Source: an uncultured Synechococcus sp. (lineage in GTDB: Bacteria > Cyanobacteriota > Cyanobacteriia > Phormidesmidales > Phormidesmidaceae). Taken from it: 64,000 bases of DNA. Below the pieces are notes generated by a model that saw only the letters and a program-made list of their open reading frames with translations, did no database searches and was not told the origin of the DNA. Position numbers and translations under genes: made by a program. Shown here in pieces: positions 1 to 8,165 of the stretch; the stretch's first letter is position 1; every line of letters starts with the position of its first letter. The stretch covers positions 1 to 64,000 of the forward strand of contig CALDSK010000236.1 in the NCBI GenBank assembly GCA_937911865.1, read 5' to 3'.

Positions 1-102
1 TTCGTTGGCAGCTGCTTACTATAACTGTCTGTTAGTTGGAATTTGGAATTGCTGGGTCTAAAGCTAGTCTTACAAGTTAAAAGGTAAAGCTAAAAGGTGT
101 TG

Positions 103-537
103 TTACCCGACGTGCTGGTACAAAATTTGAGCGACTTCAGGCACTGCCTCAACAACATCTGACTTGATAGACTTGCGCAGCTTGTTGTAGGTGCCACTGA
201 TGATGCCGCTACCGGCTCTTTGAATACGCGCATCGGTCGCGCCAAGGATCAAATCAGCAGCGCGATCGCGTTGATTACTCATATGTGCCACCGGCTCGCC
301 TTTAGCAACGCCCTCTTCCCATATAGGCTCAATCGCCGCACAGGCCTCGGGCAAAAGTCGCTTAATCGCACCGGGAACGTAATTAGAACCGATACCTTTA
401 ATCACGCCGTAGGCCGCTTTTAGCGCCATACCAGAAAGACCACTTTTGGCAGAGACCTGCTGATCGATCAACTGAGCACAGTCGTGAGCGATCGCATCTT
501 TGACAGCCGCATCCTGAATTTTGTTTGTAAGTGCCAT
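103..537 (-). CDS. Conserved hypothetical protein (144 aa)
   Basis: A complete reading frame of 144 codons with an ATG start. The product is Ala-rich and probably mostly helical. It has no signal peptide, no long hydrophobic segment and no motif I can assign to a catalytic family. A glycine-rich stretch (AAYGVIKGIGSNYVPGAIK, about residues 41-59) precedes an acidic central part and a C-terminal helix ending EVAQILYQHVG. Uncharacterised proteins of this size and style are common in cyanobacteria, which is recollection and not a search result. It stands alone, with about 200 bp of spacer before the next gene. I do not assign a function. Confidence 0.8.
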   Translation of the reverse strand: MALTNKIQDAAVKDAIAHDCAQLIDQQVSAKSGLSGMALKAAYGVIKGIGSNYVPGAIKRLLPEACAAIEPIWEEGVAKGEPVAHMSNQRDRAADLILGATDARIQRAGSGIISGTYNKLRKSIKSDVVEAVPEVAQILYQHVG

Positions 538-741
538 ATCTAATTCGAATAAATTAATCGAGCATCAACTAGCCAACATAGTAGTAGGCAATTAGCGTGA
601 TCAATTTAAAGAGTTCAGAAAAGAATTCCGGCAAGTACATTAGCCTTCTGCAATAGTTCTACGTATTTTCCGGCTATGCAGTTAGCTGATTGTATGAAAA
701 GAACGCGCGAAACCTTGCCTCCTCAAGCGCTAACGGACTGG

Positions 742-1227
742 CTAAACAGCACAGTCAATTCTAAAAATATCCTCAGTGGGTTTCGCGCCCGCTAGCTTAT
801 CCCAATTAATCTCTTCTAAAAACTCTTCTGGATCGCGCGTTTCAACAACATCAACGCCCCATTCACCTGTTTGTAAAGAAGGAGAAGGACCGGTCGCAGG
901 GGTGTTTTTCACACCGCCTAAGGCCATCACAGTGAAGCCTTTTGCACCGCGCGTTTTCCGGTATTCGGCCAAAACGTCTGCACACTGCTGGCCTACCGCT
1001 GTCGGCGTATATTTCTCTGAACTGTAGCTAACTTCAACAACCCAGTGAGGGTTATCAATCGGTGCACTCTCAATACCAGCGACGTCACTCAGCCCTTTGA
1101 CAAAAACGTCAGCAAATTCTTCTCTGTTGAGCGGGTGTACCTCTGCTTCTGGCAAAGTGAAATTGTGAGAGAGCAACATTCTGCCCAAGGTAGCATCAGC
1201 AGAAGCGTTAGGAGAGTTATCTGTCAT
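742..1227 (-). CDS. Conserved hypothetical protein, possibly DUF2656-like (161 aa)
   Basis: A complete 161-codon frame with an ATG start. The product is soluble and acidic, with no signal peptide or membrane segment. The section beginning GRMLLSHNFTLP (about residues 15-26) and the later DNPHWVVEVSYSSEKYTP segment look like a conserved cyanobacterial family of about 140-160 aa. My tentative match is DUF2656, from memory only. The gene is divergent from the MFS transporter; their start codons are about 95 bp apart if the transporter starts at its ATG, so both promoters must be compact. Function unknown. Confidence 0.75.
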   Translation of the reverse strand: MTDNSPNASADATLGRMLLSHNFTLPEAEVHPLNREEFADVFVKGLSDVAGIESAPIDNPHWVVEVSYSSEKYTPTAVGQQCADVLAEYRKTRGAKGFTVMALGGVKNTPATGPSPSLQTGEWGVDVVETRDPEEFLEEINWDKLAGAKPTEDIFRIDCAV

Positions 1228-1321
1228 AGTGTAAGACTTGATTGACTACGTAGAATTTTATCTGCTTTTGTCAGTTGTCGCATCTATTCTCCTGCGGCCG
1301 CATAGGCCAGGCATTTTCTTA

Positions 1322-2767
1322 ATGAAAGCATCTATCTTCCGGCCTAACTTCCCTTTTTCACCGGCTAAGTTTCCAATTTTTTATGGCTGGATTATCCTGG
1401 TCGCGAGCGTCTTTGGTGTGCTCACCAGCATTCCTGGCCAGACCATTGGCGTGAGCGTATTTACCGACCATCTGATTGCCGCAACAGGATTATCGCGGCT
1501 ACAGCTAGCCAACGCGTACCTGGTAGGCACGGTAACCAGTGGCTGTTTGCTACCGTTTGGCGGCAAGCTGCTAGACCGACTGGGCGCACGACGAGTCATC
1601 GTGTTAGCAGCTGTCGGGCTAGGACTCACGCTGGGCTACCTGGCCATGTGCGATCGCCTAGCTATTTTCTTTACGGCCCTCCTCCCCTTTCCCCAAGTTT
1701 CGACCACAGAAACAATCACACCGCCTATCGCACCTGAAGTCGCCGCCGTTCTACTAGTCATTGGCTTTGTCAGTCTCAGATTTTGCGGTCAGGGCATGCT
1801 CACCATGACCAGTCGCACCACCTTGGGGAAATGGTTCGATAAAAGGCGCGGTCAGGTCTCGGGGATTGAAGGTGTTTTTATTGCATCAGGCTTTTCTATT
1901 GCGCCCTACTTCTTCAGTCAAGCGATCGCAGCGCTGGGGTGGCGAGGCACCTGGCTGATCCTCAGCGGCATCATCGGGCTGGGCATGAGCACCGTAGGCT
2001 GGCTCTTGTTTCGCGATAATCCTGAAATCTGTGGACTGCGAATGGACGGAGAAATCAGACCAGCAGAAATCGCAAAAACAGAAATCGCAAAAACAGAAAT
2101 CGCAAAAACAGAAATAAAACAAACAACAGATATCGTCAGCATCGAAAAAGAGAAACCTGAAGAAGCCATTTGGGGATTTACCCGTCAGCAGGCTATCAGT
2201 ACAGTCGTGTTCTGGGCAGTTACCTTGGCCTTTTGTTCTCAGGCACTTTCTATTACAGGTATCACGTTCAACATTGTCAGCATCGGTACAGAGATGGGCA
2301 TTGCCGAAGCAGATATTGTGAGAATTTTTGTGCCGATTGCAGTCGTATCCACAGCGGTAGGATATGGGGTTGGGCTGGCATGCGATCGCGTCCGCATCCA
2401 ATATCTGTTTATATTCATGATGACCTTTCAGGCTATCGGAATTGCCGCGATCGCCAATCTAGACACAATAGGAATGATTGTCCCAGCTGTAGTAGGCTTG
2501 GGCGTAAGCGGTGGATGCTTTGGCACGCTATCAACTGTCGTGCTACCTAGATTTTTTGGCAGAAAGCACTTGGGCGCGATCGCTGGCGTACAAATGATGG
2601 CTATTGTCATTGCCAGCGCGCTGGGGCCTTCTTTGCTCGCAAATTCTCAATCAGTAACCGGGTCGTATACGAGCGGCCTATATGCGTGCTGTCTATTTGC
2701 GCCCATCGTGGTAATGCTGATGGTGTTTGTGCGATCGCCAAATGTTGAAAAAACCAGCCGCTGGTAA
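1322..2767 (+). CDS. MFS transporter
   Basis: A major facilitator superfamily permease of about 481 aa with 12 predicted membrane segments. The motif-A-like loop between TM2 and TM3 reads FGGKLLDRLGARR (about residues 79-91), and a second cytoplasmic loop reads GKWFDKRRGQVSG. I prefer the ATG at 1322 (MKASIFRPNF) over an in-frame TTG at 1238, because the hydrophobic core begins at FYGWIILVASVFG either way. The central cytoplasmic loop (near residue 248) carries three EIAKT repeats encoded by a 15-bp tandem repeat. The architecture resembles oxalate/formate-antiporter or monocarboxylate-type MFS proteins, but the substrate cannot be read from sequence. Confidence 0.88.
   Translation: MKASIFRPNFPFSPAKFPIFYGWIILVASVFGVLTSIPGQTIGVSVFTDHLIAATGLSRLQLANAYLVGTVTSGCLLPFGGKLLDRLGARRVIVLAAVGLGLTLGYLAMCDRLAIFFTALLPFPQVSTTETITPPIAPEVAAVLLVIGFVSLRFCGQGMLTMTSRTTLGKWFDKRRGQVSGIEGVFIASGFSIAPYFFSQAIAALGWRGTWLILSGIIGLGMSTVGWLLFRDNPEICGLRMDGEIRPAEIAKTEIAKTEIAKTEIKQTTDIVSIEKEKPEEAIWGFTRQQAISTVVFWAVTLAFCSQALSITGITFNIVSIGTEMGIAEADIVRIFVPIAVVSTAVGYGVGLACDRVRIQYLFIFMMTFQAIGIAAIANLDTIGMIVPAVVGLGVSGGCFGTLSTVVLPRFFGRKHLGAIAGVQMMAIVIASALGPSLLANSQSVTGSYTSGLYACCLFAPIVVMLMVFVRSPNVEKTSRW
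2066..2110 (+). repeat. 15-bp tandem repeat inside the MFS gene
   Basis: Three perfect copies of GAAATCGCAAAAACA (2066-2080, 2081-2095, 2096-2110) plus a degenerate fourth encode EIAKT repeats in the central cytoplasmic loop of the transporter. Because the unit is a multiple of three, copy-number change by slippage would keep the frame. Confidence 0.95.
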
Positions 2768-2792
2768 CTTTTACAGAACGACTTTTACAAGG

Positions 2793-2942
2793 TCAATCGT
2801 TCAACGTTTGCCCAAGGAAAGGCTGAGTCACCTTTTGGCTTAAAGACGTCGGTGCATTCACATAGTCAGAAACCAGACCGTGACTAATCCCAGCGACTAG
2901 GCCAAAGAAAACGGGCAGGATAATCGGCATTAGTCTTTCCAT
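2793..2942 (-). CDS. Small single-membrane-segment protein (49 aa)
   Basis: A 49-codon frame running from ATG at 2942 to TGA at 2793, too short for ordinary length cut-offs. The product begins MERLMPIILPVFFGLVAGIS, a likely single transmembrane helix. It continues with a polar tail (SDYVNAPTSLSQKVTQPFLG) and ends GQTLND. Helix first and amphipathic tail second is typical of cyanobacterial small membrane proteins associated with thylakoid or envelope complexes, but I cannot match it to a named subunit. It sits tail to tail with the MFS gene, about 25 bp apart. No convincing Shine-Dalgarno sequence is visible. Confidence rests on the coherent helix plus tail. Confidence 0.6.
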   Translation of the reverse strand: MERLMPIILPVFFGLVAGISHGLVSDYVNAPTSLSQKVTQPFLGQTLND

Positions 2943-3181
2943 AGGTAGAATCAAATAAACGTACTATGTCTACAAGATTCCCAATTGGAGAGTTGCATTC
3001 CGGACAATGATATGCGTTGTTCAACTTTACATCAGAGTTTCTTTAAACATTTTCTTGAAATATTTAAAGTACACGTGCCCTGAAATACGCTGTCGCCCAA
3101 AGTAGCCAGATATAGCCAAGACTGGCTTCTGAAATCAGCTAAGCGGCAAGCGCCTATCAACCACCGCACCAGACAAACTGC

Positions 3182-3898
3182 TTAAGCAAACTGTTCTACA
3201 AGAAAATCTCGCATCGTTTTCCAGGCACGATCGGCACTCAATGGATTAAAAAACATGCCGTCCGCTCGTGCTGTTGCTAAAGGATTGGTAAACGCATGGG
3301 CCGTGCTGCCGTACATATGGATTTGCCAGTCCGCGTCAGCCTGCGTCAGCTCATCGGCCAGCGCTACCGTAGCCTCACGCTGTGCAAGTGGATCCTCCCA
3401 GCCGTGCAGTACCAGCACCGAGGCTAAAATCTTCTCAGCAACCGCCCATGAAGGCGGATCGTAGACGCCATGAAAACTCACAACACCAGAGATATCTGCG
3501 CCAGAACGCGCTAAATCCAGCACGCACTTTCCACCAAAGCAAAAACCAATCGCGGCAATCTGCGCCTCGTCTACCTGTGGTAGCTGTCGCACCGTGTCCA
3601 AAGCCAGCTGCATGTGTTTTAGCAACAAAGGGCGATCGCTATCGACGACTGCCATTAGTGCGCCTGCCTCTTCCGGCGTAGAAGCTCGCTTACCCTGTCC
3701 ATAAATATCTATGGCCACGCCCACATAGCCCATCTCTGCTAGCAGCTCCGCTTTCTGTGTTTCAAAAGCAGACTGCCCTCTAAACGTCGGAGCCACCATC
3801 ACCGCAGGTCGAGGTCCTGTCTGCGCATTGCTCCAGCTAACGGTGCCTTCAAACGGGCCCAGTTCACTCTCATACACCAGTTTTTCAGTGACTATCAT
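3182..3898 (-). CDS. Dienelactone hydrolase family protein
   Basis: An alpha/beta hydrolase of 238 aa, the normal length for this family. The Cys-Asp-His triad is visible: nucleophile Cys120 in GFCFGGK, Asp169 in LHGWEDPL and His201 in STAHAFTNP. Cys instead of Ser at the nucleophile elbow is diagnostic of dienelactone hydrolases as against ordinary esterases. Family members hydrolyse lactone or ester bonds in the cytoplasm; the physiological substrate in cyanobacteria is generally unknown. There is no signal peptide. The gene stands alone, and the 200-bp upstream spacer contains small repeats such as ATGCAGGGA near 4050-4080. Confidence 0.92.
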   Translation of the reverse strand: MIVTEKLVYESELGPFEGTVSWSNAQTGPRPAVMVAPTFRGQSAFETQKAELLAEMGYVGVAIDIYGQGKRASTPEEAGALMAVVDSDRPLLLKHMQLALDTVRQLPQVDEAQIAAIGFCFGGKCVLDLARSGADISGVVSFHGVYDPPSWAVAEKILASVLVLHGWEDPLAQREATVALADELTQADADWQIHMYGSTAHAFTNPLATARADGMFFNPLSADRAWKTMRDFLVEQFA

Positions 3899-4117
3899 AG
3901 CTCTCGTATACAGGTCTCACAGTCAAATTTTATAGCAACACTCCAGGCTCGCATTAACAACACTCAGGCTGGCATTAAGCAGTTCAGCGTCAGTCTCGCT
4001 CTCCTTAAACTACCTTATATTGAGCTTGCCTAAATGGCGTAGGCACTAGATGCAGGGATGCAGGCGCTATATGCAGGGATAAAGCTACCCGTTCATAGGG
4101 TCTGACAACAACAGAAA

Positions 4118-4846
4118 TTAAAAAGAGAGAATCACAGCGTAGGTAATCGCTCCCACTGTAAACAGACCAAAGTGACTATCTGGGTCTTCGGGCATCTCTT
4201 CTTTCAGCACATTGAAAATCACACCGCCTGCGACCAGTGCCCAAATAGCCGCGATCACAGCCTCATTAAAATGTGTTGCCTGGCCCACCGTCCATCCAGT
4301 CACAATGGCGGCTGCCAGTATCCAGCGACCAACACGGTCGTAAGCCCTACGGTGATGCTGACGCAAATCAACATCATTGACCAAAAAATGAAGACCTAGC
4401 GCAAAGAATAGAACAATACAGTCAAGCAGGCCATGAACAGCAGACTCTCTAAACAAGTAGCCCAGTAGCGCGTTGTAGAGTGAAAAGAAAGAAATATGTA
4501 GCCAGAAAATGCCCGGTTCGGTCGCATTTTCTCCAGTCATTTCTTGATTGCGTTGGCGCGATCGCAAAGCCACCTTCTCCAATCCATAAAATAGCGCCAG
4601 CCCAATCAGCGCCAGCAAATAAACATGGTGCTCAAAGTAGCGAACCAACATATTTCCACTGCGCTCTATCTCCGTTTGAGCTTGATTAAGCTCTGGAAAA
4701 ATATCTAAAAAAATATAGGTAATAGAAATCCCACCCGCAAAAGACGTCCACAAATTCTGAGGAATCTTCGTAATCCAAGTCGATTGTCCAGCAAATACAT
4801 GCACCACACCCAGGCTTACGGCCAGTGCCAACCCTAGAGCGCTCAT
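4118..4846 (-). CDS. ZIP-like polytopic membrane protein
   Basis: About 242 aa with roughly seven or eight hydrophobic segments. The last part contains GGVIFNVLKEEMPED (near the C terminus), which strongly resembles the end of ZIP-superfamily metal transporters and their cyanobacterial relatives. Histidine-rich positions occur in the middle (YFEHHVYLLALIG and a DLRQHHRRAYDR loop). I choose the ATG at 4846 (MSALGLALAVS), which starts directly at the first helix; an in-frame GTG at 4903 would add 19 polar residues. The classical ZIP metal-site motifs in TM4/TM5 are not obvious, so transport of a divalent metal is inference. The gene is monocistronic. Confidence 0.72.
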   Translation of the reverse strand: MSALGLALAVSLGVVHVFAGQSTWITKIPQNLWTSFAGGISITYIFLDIFPELNQAQTEIERSGNMLVRYFEHHVYLLALIGLALFYGLEKVALRSRQRNQEMTGENATEPGIFWLHISFFSLYNALLGYLFRESAVHGLLDCIVLFFALGLHFLVNDVDLRQHHRRAYDRVGRWILAAAIVTGWTVGQATHFNEAVIAAIWALVAGGVIFNVLKEEMPEDPDSHFGLFTVGAITYAVILSF

Positions 4847-5088
4847 TCCATCTGCCACGCACCCACCTCTTACGATATGTAACTTCTGTGTAGCTTCCCC
4901 CACAGCGAATTCTACCTTGATAGCGACCAGCTCTCCTCCATCAGCTCTTCTCCACTAGCTCTCTTCCCTTTAGCCTTGAACCTAGCTACTACCTTTCGTA
5001 GACAACGTAAAGCATGCGCTACCTAGTACGTGCAGCAAAAAGACCCGTAAAAAGACAGCCATCTCAGCGATGACAGCTGTTGCCATAC

Positions 5089-5128
5089 AAAAAGGCGGTG
5101 AAGATCTTTGGATCTTCACCGCCTTTTT
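5089..5128 (-). terminator. Terminator of the PEP-CTERM-like gene
   Basis: A perfect 18-bp inverted repeat (5089-5106 with 5111-5128) around a TTTG loop. The arms begin and end with A5/T5 runs, so the hairpin can act as an intrinsic terminator on either strand. It lies 44 bp beyond the stop codon of the secreted protein gene on the minus strand. Confidence 0.9.
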
Positions 5129-5171
5129 GCGACGAGGAGCGGAACAAATTCGTCCTGCTCCAGCCCTGAAA

Positions 5172-5750
5172 CTAGGCTTCTTTTTGAGCACTGTGCTTCT
5201 TTGCAGCAGCTAGGCCCATGCCAGCTAGTGCAGTGAGCAAAACACCTACAGAAGAATTTTCAGGAATGTCTCTAGATTCAAGCGAGAAAGCATTGTAGCT
5301 AAACGCATCTGTCAAACGGACCTTGTTGCCTTCGCTATTCTGGTAAACAAGCGTTGCGAAGGAGAAGTCTCTACCGTTGACGTTGGCGTTGTTAAACAGC
5401 TTGAAGCCAACAGCGTCGTCTTCTCTAAGATCTGCATCGCCTGCTGAGAGCTTGGCGAAACCACCGTCTAAAGTCAATGCAGTGGATTTAAAGTTCAGAC
5501 CCATAGGATCAAAGTCCAATGAGGTACCAGAACCATCAATCAACGTGGCTGACTCTAGAGAATTAATAGAGACAAAGTTACCGTTTTCCTCTACATCACC
5601 ATCGAGCAGCGCCGAAAGTGACGTGCCGTTGCGAAACTGGTAGGAAAGGTTAAACGAAGCCGCTTTAGCCGAAACACTAGAGAGCGAAAGCAAAACTGTA
5701 GAGGTGGCACAAACAGCTGCCAACCTGTGTATAGCTTTACGTAAGGACAT
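5172..5750 (-). CDS. Secreted protein with a PEP-CTERM-like sorting signal
   Basis: About 192 aa from the ATG at 5750 (MSLRKAIHRLAAV). I prefer this start because it puts a clean signal peptide at the N terminus with an Ala-Lys-Ala-Ala cleavage region; an in-frame start at 5858 would bury it. The mature part is a beta-rich, Asn/Asp/Ser-rich domain without catalytic motifs. The C terminus reads DIPENSS, then a hydrophobic stretch (VGVLLTALAGMGLAA), then a short basic tail (AKKHSAQKEA). That is the tripartite plan of PEP-CTERM proteins, here with P-E-N in place of P-E-P. Such proteins are processed by exosortase and are often linked to exopolysaccharide. No exosortase lies in the window. Confidence 0.82.
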   Translation of the reverse strand: MSLRKAIHRLAAVCATSTVLLSLSSVSAKAASFNLSYQFRNGTSLSALLDGDVEENGNFVSINSLESATLIDGSGTSLDFDPMGLNFKSTALTLDGGFAKLSAGDADLREDDAVGFKLFNNANVNGRDFSFATLVYQNSEGNKVRLTDAFSYNAFSLESRDIPENSSVGVLLTALAGMGLAAAKKHSAQKEA

Positions 5751-6424
5751 TAGATTGAAATCCAAGAAAAAAATGAACCAGTCAAACAGACCTATCCATC
5801 TATGAATAAAGTCTGTAGAAACACCGCTGAGCGCTTGAGAATATCGCATCTGGCACAATATCGACCGGCAAATCGAAATTGTCTGATGAACGAATTACTC
5901 AATTCGCTACATACCTATAATCAACGATTCCTTGGGTGCATCTGGGTGGTACAGGCAAACTTCACTATAGGTTTATGAAATAGCAGACAATTACTTAGCT
6001 GTGATAGAGAACCTACTTACGTATATATCAAAATCAGACGTAACCCTTGACACAGCTAGGTTCAACACGCATAGAAAATCCATAAAATCTACTAAAATAC
6101 AATATTAGAAAAATTACACAACGTTCAGTATTTTTACGACTTTCAGTTAGTTGAGGTAATTTTTCACTAGGGAGATCGCCATATTGTTGAGTATTTTAAC
6201 GAGGTCACTCTGTATTCGTTGCAACCGCGACAGATATTGCGATTTTGGTAGGCATGGACGTTAAATCCGACTGGCAACCACCGATGATATGTCTCATATT
6301 GCGGCGCTGCGATCGCAGCCCTCATCGCTCACTCAACCAAAATCGGCGCGATGTATGTCCACCTACACTTCACTAGACAGGGCATCGCCAGTCAGCTTTT
6401 CGGCAGCAACATGCTGAAGACGGC
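5751..6424. other. Spacer with leader region and a gene remnant
   Basis: This 674-bp gap holds the 5' region of the PEP-CTERM-like gene on its left. An AT-rich middle (about 5960-6160) shows no reading frame. A decayed acetyltransferase remnant lies on the right and is listed separately. I see no RNA gene here. Confidence 0.7.
6265..6424 (+). pseudogene. Remnant of a GNAT acetyltransferase gene
   Basis: Starting at 6265, one frame reads IRLATTDDMSHIAALRSQ, which is the usual beginning of GNAT N-acetyltransferases. At 6342-6416 a different frame reads IGAMYVHLHFTRQGIASQLF, which matches GNAT motif A (hydrophobic-YVH, then R-Q-G-I-A, the acetyl-CoA pyrophosphate loop). The two halves are close together and in different frames. 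The usual residues between them are missing, no start codon precedes the first half (a TAA lies directly upstream), and nothing recognisable follows SQLFGSNML. I read this as a gene shortened by internal deletion and truncated at its 3' end. The match is from family knowledge, not from a search. Confidence 0.6.
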
Positions 6425-7327
6425 TCAGCCGTGGGTAACAAACCAGTCGATTAGCTTACGCGCAATACTCAGCTCACCAGGTACGGGGGGCAGACTGTCC
6501 TTTTGAAACCAGCTCGCCTCTTCAATTTCTACCGGATCTGGCGTAATGACGCCACTGGCATACTCAGCAATAAAACCAATCATTAGCGACTTAGGAAACG
6601 GCCAGGGCTGAGAGCCAAAATAGCGAATATTCTTAATTTCCACACCGACCTCTTCACGCACCTCACGGGCAACCGTTTCTTCTAGAGATTCTCCTGGCTC
6701 AACAAAGCCAGCCAACACACTGTACATACCCGCCCTAAATCGAGGGGCGCGAGCCAGCAAAAGCTCATCGCCTTTGTAAATCAGCATGATTACCGCTGGA
6801 GACAGCTGTGGGTACTGACGAAAATTGCAGTTAGGGCAACGCTTGGCTCGTTCTGTAGGCAGCTGCATCGTCGGCGTAGCGCAGTGGCCACAGAACTGGT
6901 GGGTACGATCCCACTCAATAATTTGAACCGCTCTAGCAGCGATCGCAAATAAATCTTCTCGTAGCTGACCGTGGAGCGATCGCAGATACTGAAAGTCCAT
7001 GCCCGCTGGCAAACCACTCTCAGCAGCCACTTCTACAGCGACACAGGGCTGACCGCTTAAGTGCCCTAGAAACTGGCTGCGCAGTGGCTTCAGGCCGAGC
7101 GCTTCTGCATTGACTGCCTGGGGGACAACCCAACTCTCTGTCGCTTTTGCCGCTGCCTGTTTTTTTTCCGTGGGTAAAACCAATAGGTTCGAGCCCTGGC
7201 AAACAAACCACCAGGTCACCGGGTTCAGCTCAGCTGTTTGAGTCTGCGAGGTAGCCGGTAAAGAGGTAGCCGGTAAAAAGGTGGCAGAAATCGCAAACGG
7301 GTTCTGGGGCAAATTTAAGGGCGACAA
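6425..7327 (-). CDS. nudC: NADH pyrophosphatase NudC
   Basis: 300 aa. A four-cysteine zinc ribbon (Cys146/Cys149 and Cys164/Cys167, in CGHC and CPNC) is followed by a Nudix box (GFVEPGESLEETVAREVREE, about residues 207-226). Then comes SQPWPFPKS (239-247), the SQPWPFP signature that separates NudC-type enzymes from other Nudix hydrolases. NudC hydrolyses NAD(H) to NMN(H) and AMP, and in bacteria also removes NAD caps from RNA 5' ends. The N-terminal 35 residues (repeated LPATS) are poorly conserved in style and may be a linker. Its end abuts the GNAT remnant, and the DevA gene lies just downstream in coordinates on the same strand, transcribed toward it. Confidence 0.94.
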   Translation of the reverse strand: MSPLNLPQNPFAISATFLPATSLPATSQTQTAELNPVTWWFVCQGSNLLVLPTEKKQAAAKATESWVVPQAVNAEALGLKPLRSQFLGHLSGQPCVAVEVAAESGLPAGMDFQYLRSLHGQLREDLFAIAARAVQIIEWDRTHQFCGHCATPTMQLPTERAKRCPNCNFRQYPQLSPAVIMLIYKGDELLLARAPRFRAGMYSVLAGFVEPGESLEETVAREVREEVGVEIKNIRYFGSQPWPFPKSLMIGFIAEYASGVITPDPVEIEEASWFQKDSLPPVPGELSIARKLIDWFVTHG

Positions 7328-7361
7328 AGGTTTGAAGGGCTCGGTTAGAAACTCTATTTAT

Positions 7362-8108
7362 TTATGAGATCCTAGACGTCTGAGTCTCTAGATCTGAATC
7401 TGATTCTAGACGACCATCCACCAAATTAATAATGCGATCGGCCACGTCCAAAATACGATTGTCGTGCGTAACCATTAGCACCGTTGTTCCCGCTTCCTCA
7501 CAAAAATGGCGCATCAGGGTTACCACATCTCGACCAGAGGCTTTATCTAGGGCGGCGGTCGGTTCATCAGCCAGAATAATCTTAGGGCGATTGACCATCG
7601 CTCGGGCGATCGCTACCCGCTGCTTTTGCCCACCCGAGAGCGCGTTCGGCTTGTAATCAACCCGGTCAGATAGCCCTAGCTGGCCTAGCATATCAACTGC
7701 TAACTGCCGCTTCTCACCAATATTGCGCGTCAGCTCCACCGACGTTTCTACATTTTGACTGGCACTAAGCGATTCGAACAAATTGTGAGCCTGAAAGATA
7801 AAGCCAATGTTGCGGCGAATAGGAATCAGCGCCTTATCCGGCAACCCAACAATCTCTTTTCCCAAAACCTGCAGGCTTCCCTCATGCAGCGTTCTAAGCG
7901 CCCCAAGCAGCGTCAACAGGGTTGTTTTACCAGAACCAGAAGGTCCTGTCAAAATCACGATCTGCCCTTTCGGTAAATCCAAAGAGATATCAAAAAGCAC
8001 CTGCTTACGCAGTTCTCCTGTTCCAAAATAAAAGTTGAGATGCTCGATTTTAATCGCTAGTTCTTTAGCGACAGAGACCGAATTCTGCTCCGAGATAGTT
8101 GCCACCAT
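7362..8108 (-). CDS. devA: DevA-type ABC exporter ATPase
   Basis: About 248 aa, an ABC ATPase of the DevA/MacB class. Walker A is GPSGSGKTT, the signature LSGGQKQRVAIARA, and Walker B IILADEPTAALD, followed by the H-loop MVTHD. I place the start at the ATG at 8108; an in-frame GTG six bases upstream adds two residues. It is the last gene of a four-gene minus-strand run (devB, two devC, devA), 51 bp after the second permease. In Anabaena the DevBCA pump works with a TolC-like outer-membrane protein to export heterocyst glycolipid. Homologues in non-heterocystous species have other cargo, so the substrate here is unknown. Confidence 0.9.
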   Translation of the reverse strand: MVATISEQNSVSVAKELAIKIEHLNFYFGTGELRKQVLFDISLDLPKGQIVILTGPSGSGKTTLLTLLGALRTLHEGSLQVLGKEIVGLPDKALIPIRRNIGFIFQAHNLFESLSASQNVETSVELTRNIGEKRQLAVDMLGQLGLSDRVDYKPNALSGGQKQRVAIARAMVNRPKIILADEPTAALDKASGRDVVTLMRHFCEEAGTTVLMVTHDNRILDVADRIINLVDGRLESDSDLETQTSRIS

Positions 8109-8165
8109 ATGCACCCTTTCATAGCTTCAATCGTCAAAACAAATTGCAACAGAATTACCAATCAG

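Noticed and set aside
675..794. Plus-strand 39-codon frame ending in the 161-aa gene
   Set aside because: It overlaps a supported minus-strand gene and has no recognisable family.
4982..5191. Minus-strand frame of about 69 codons
   Set aside because: It overlaps a strong terminator hairpin and the end of the secreted protein gene, and shows no family resemblance.
7180..7205. GGTTCGAGCCC resembling a tRNA T-arm
   Set aside because: It lies inside nudC with no acceptor or anticodon arms around it. The similar word near 44357 in the cyclase gene was rejected for the same reason.
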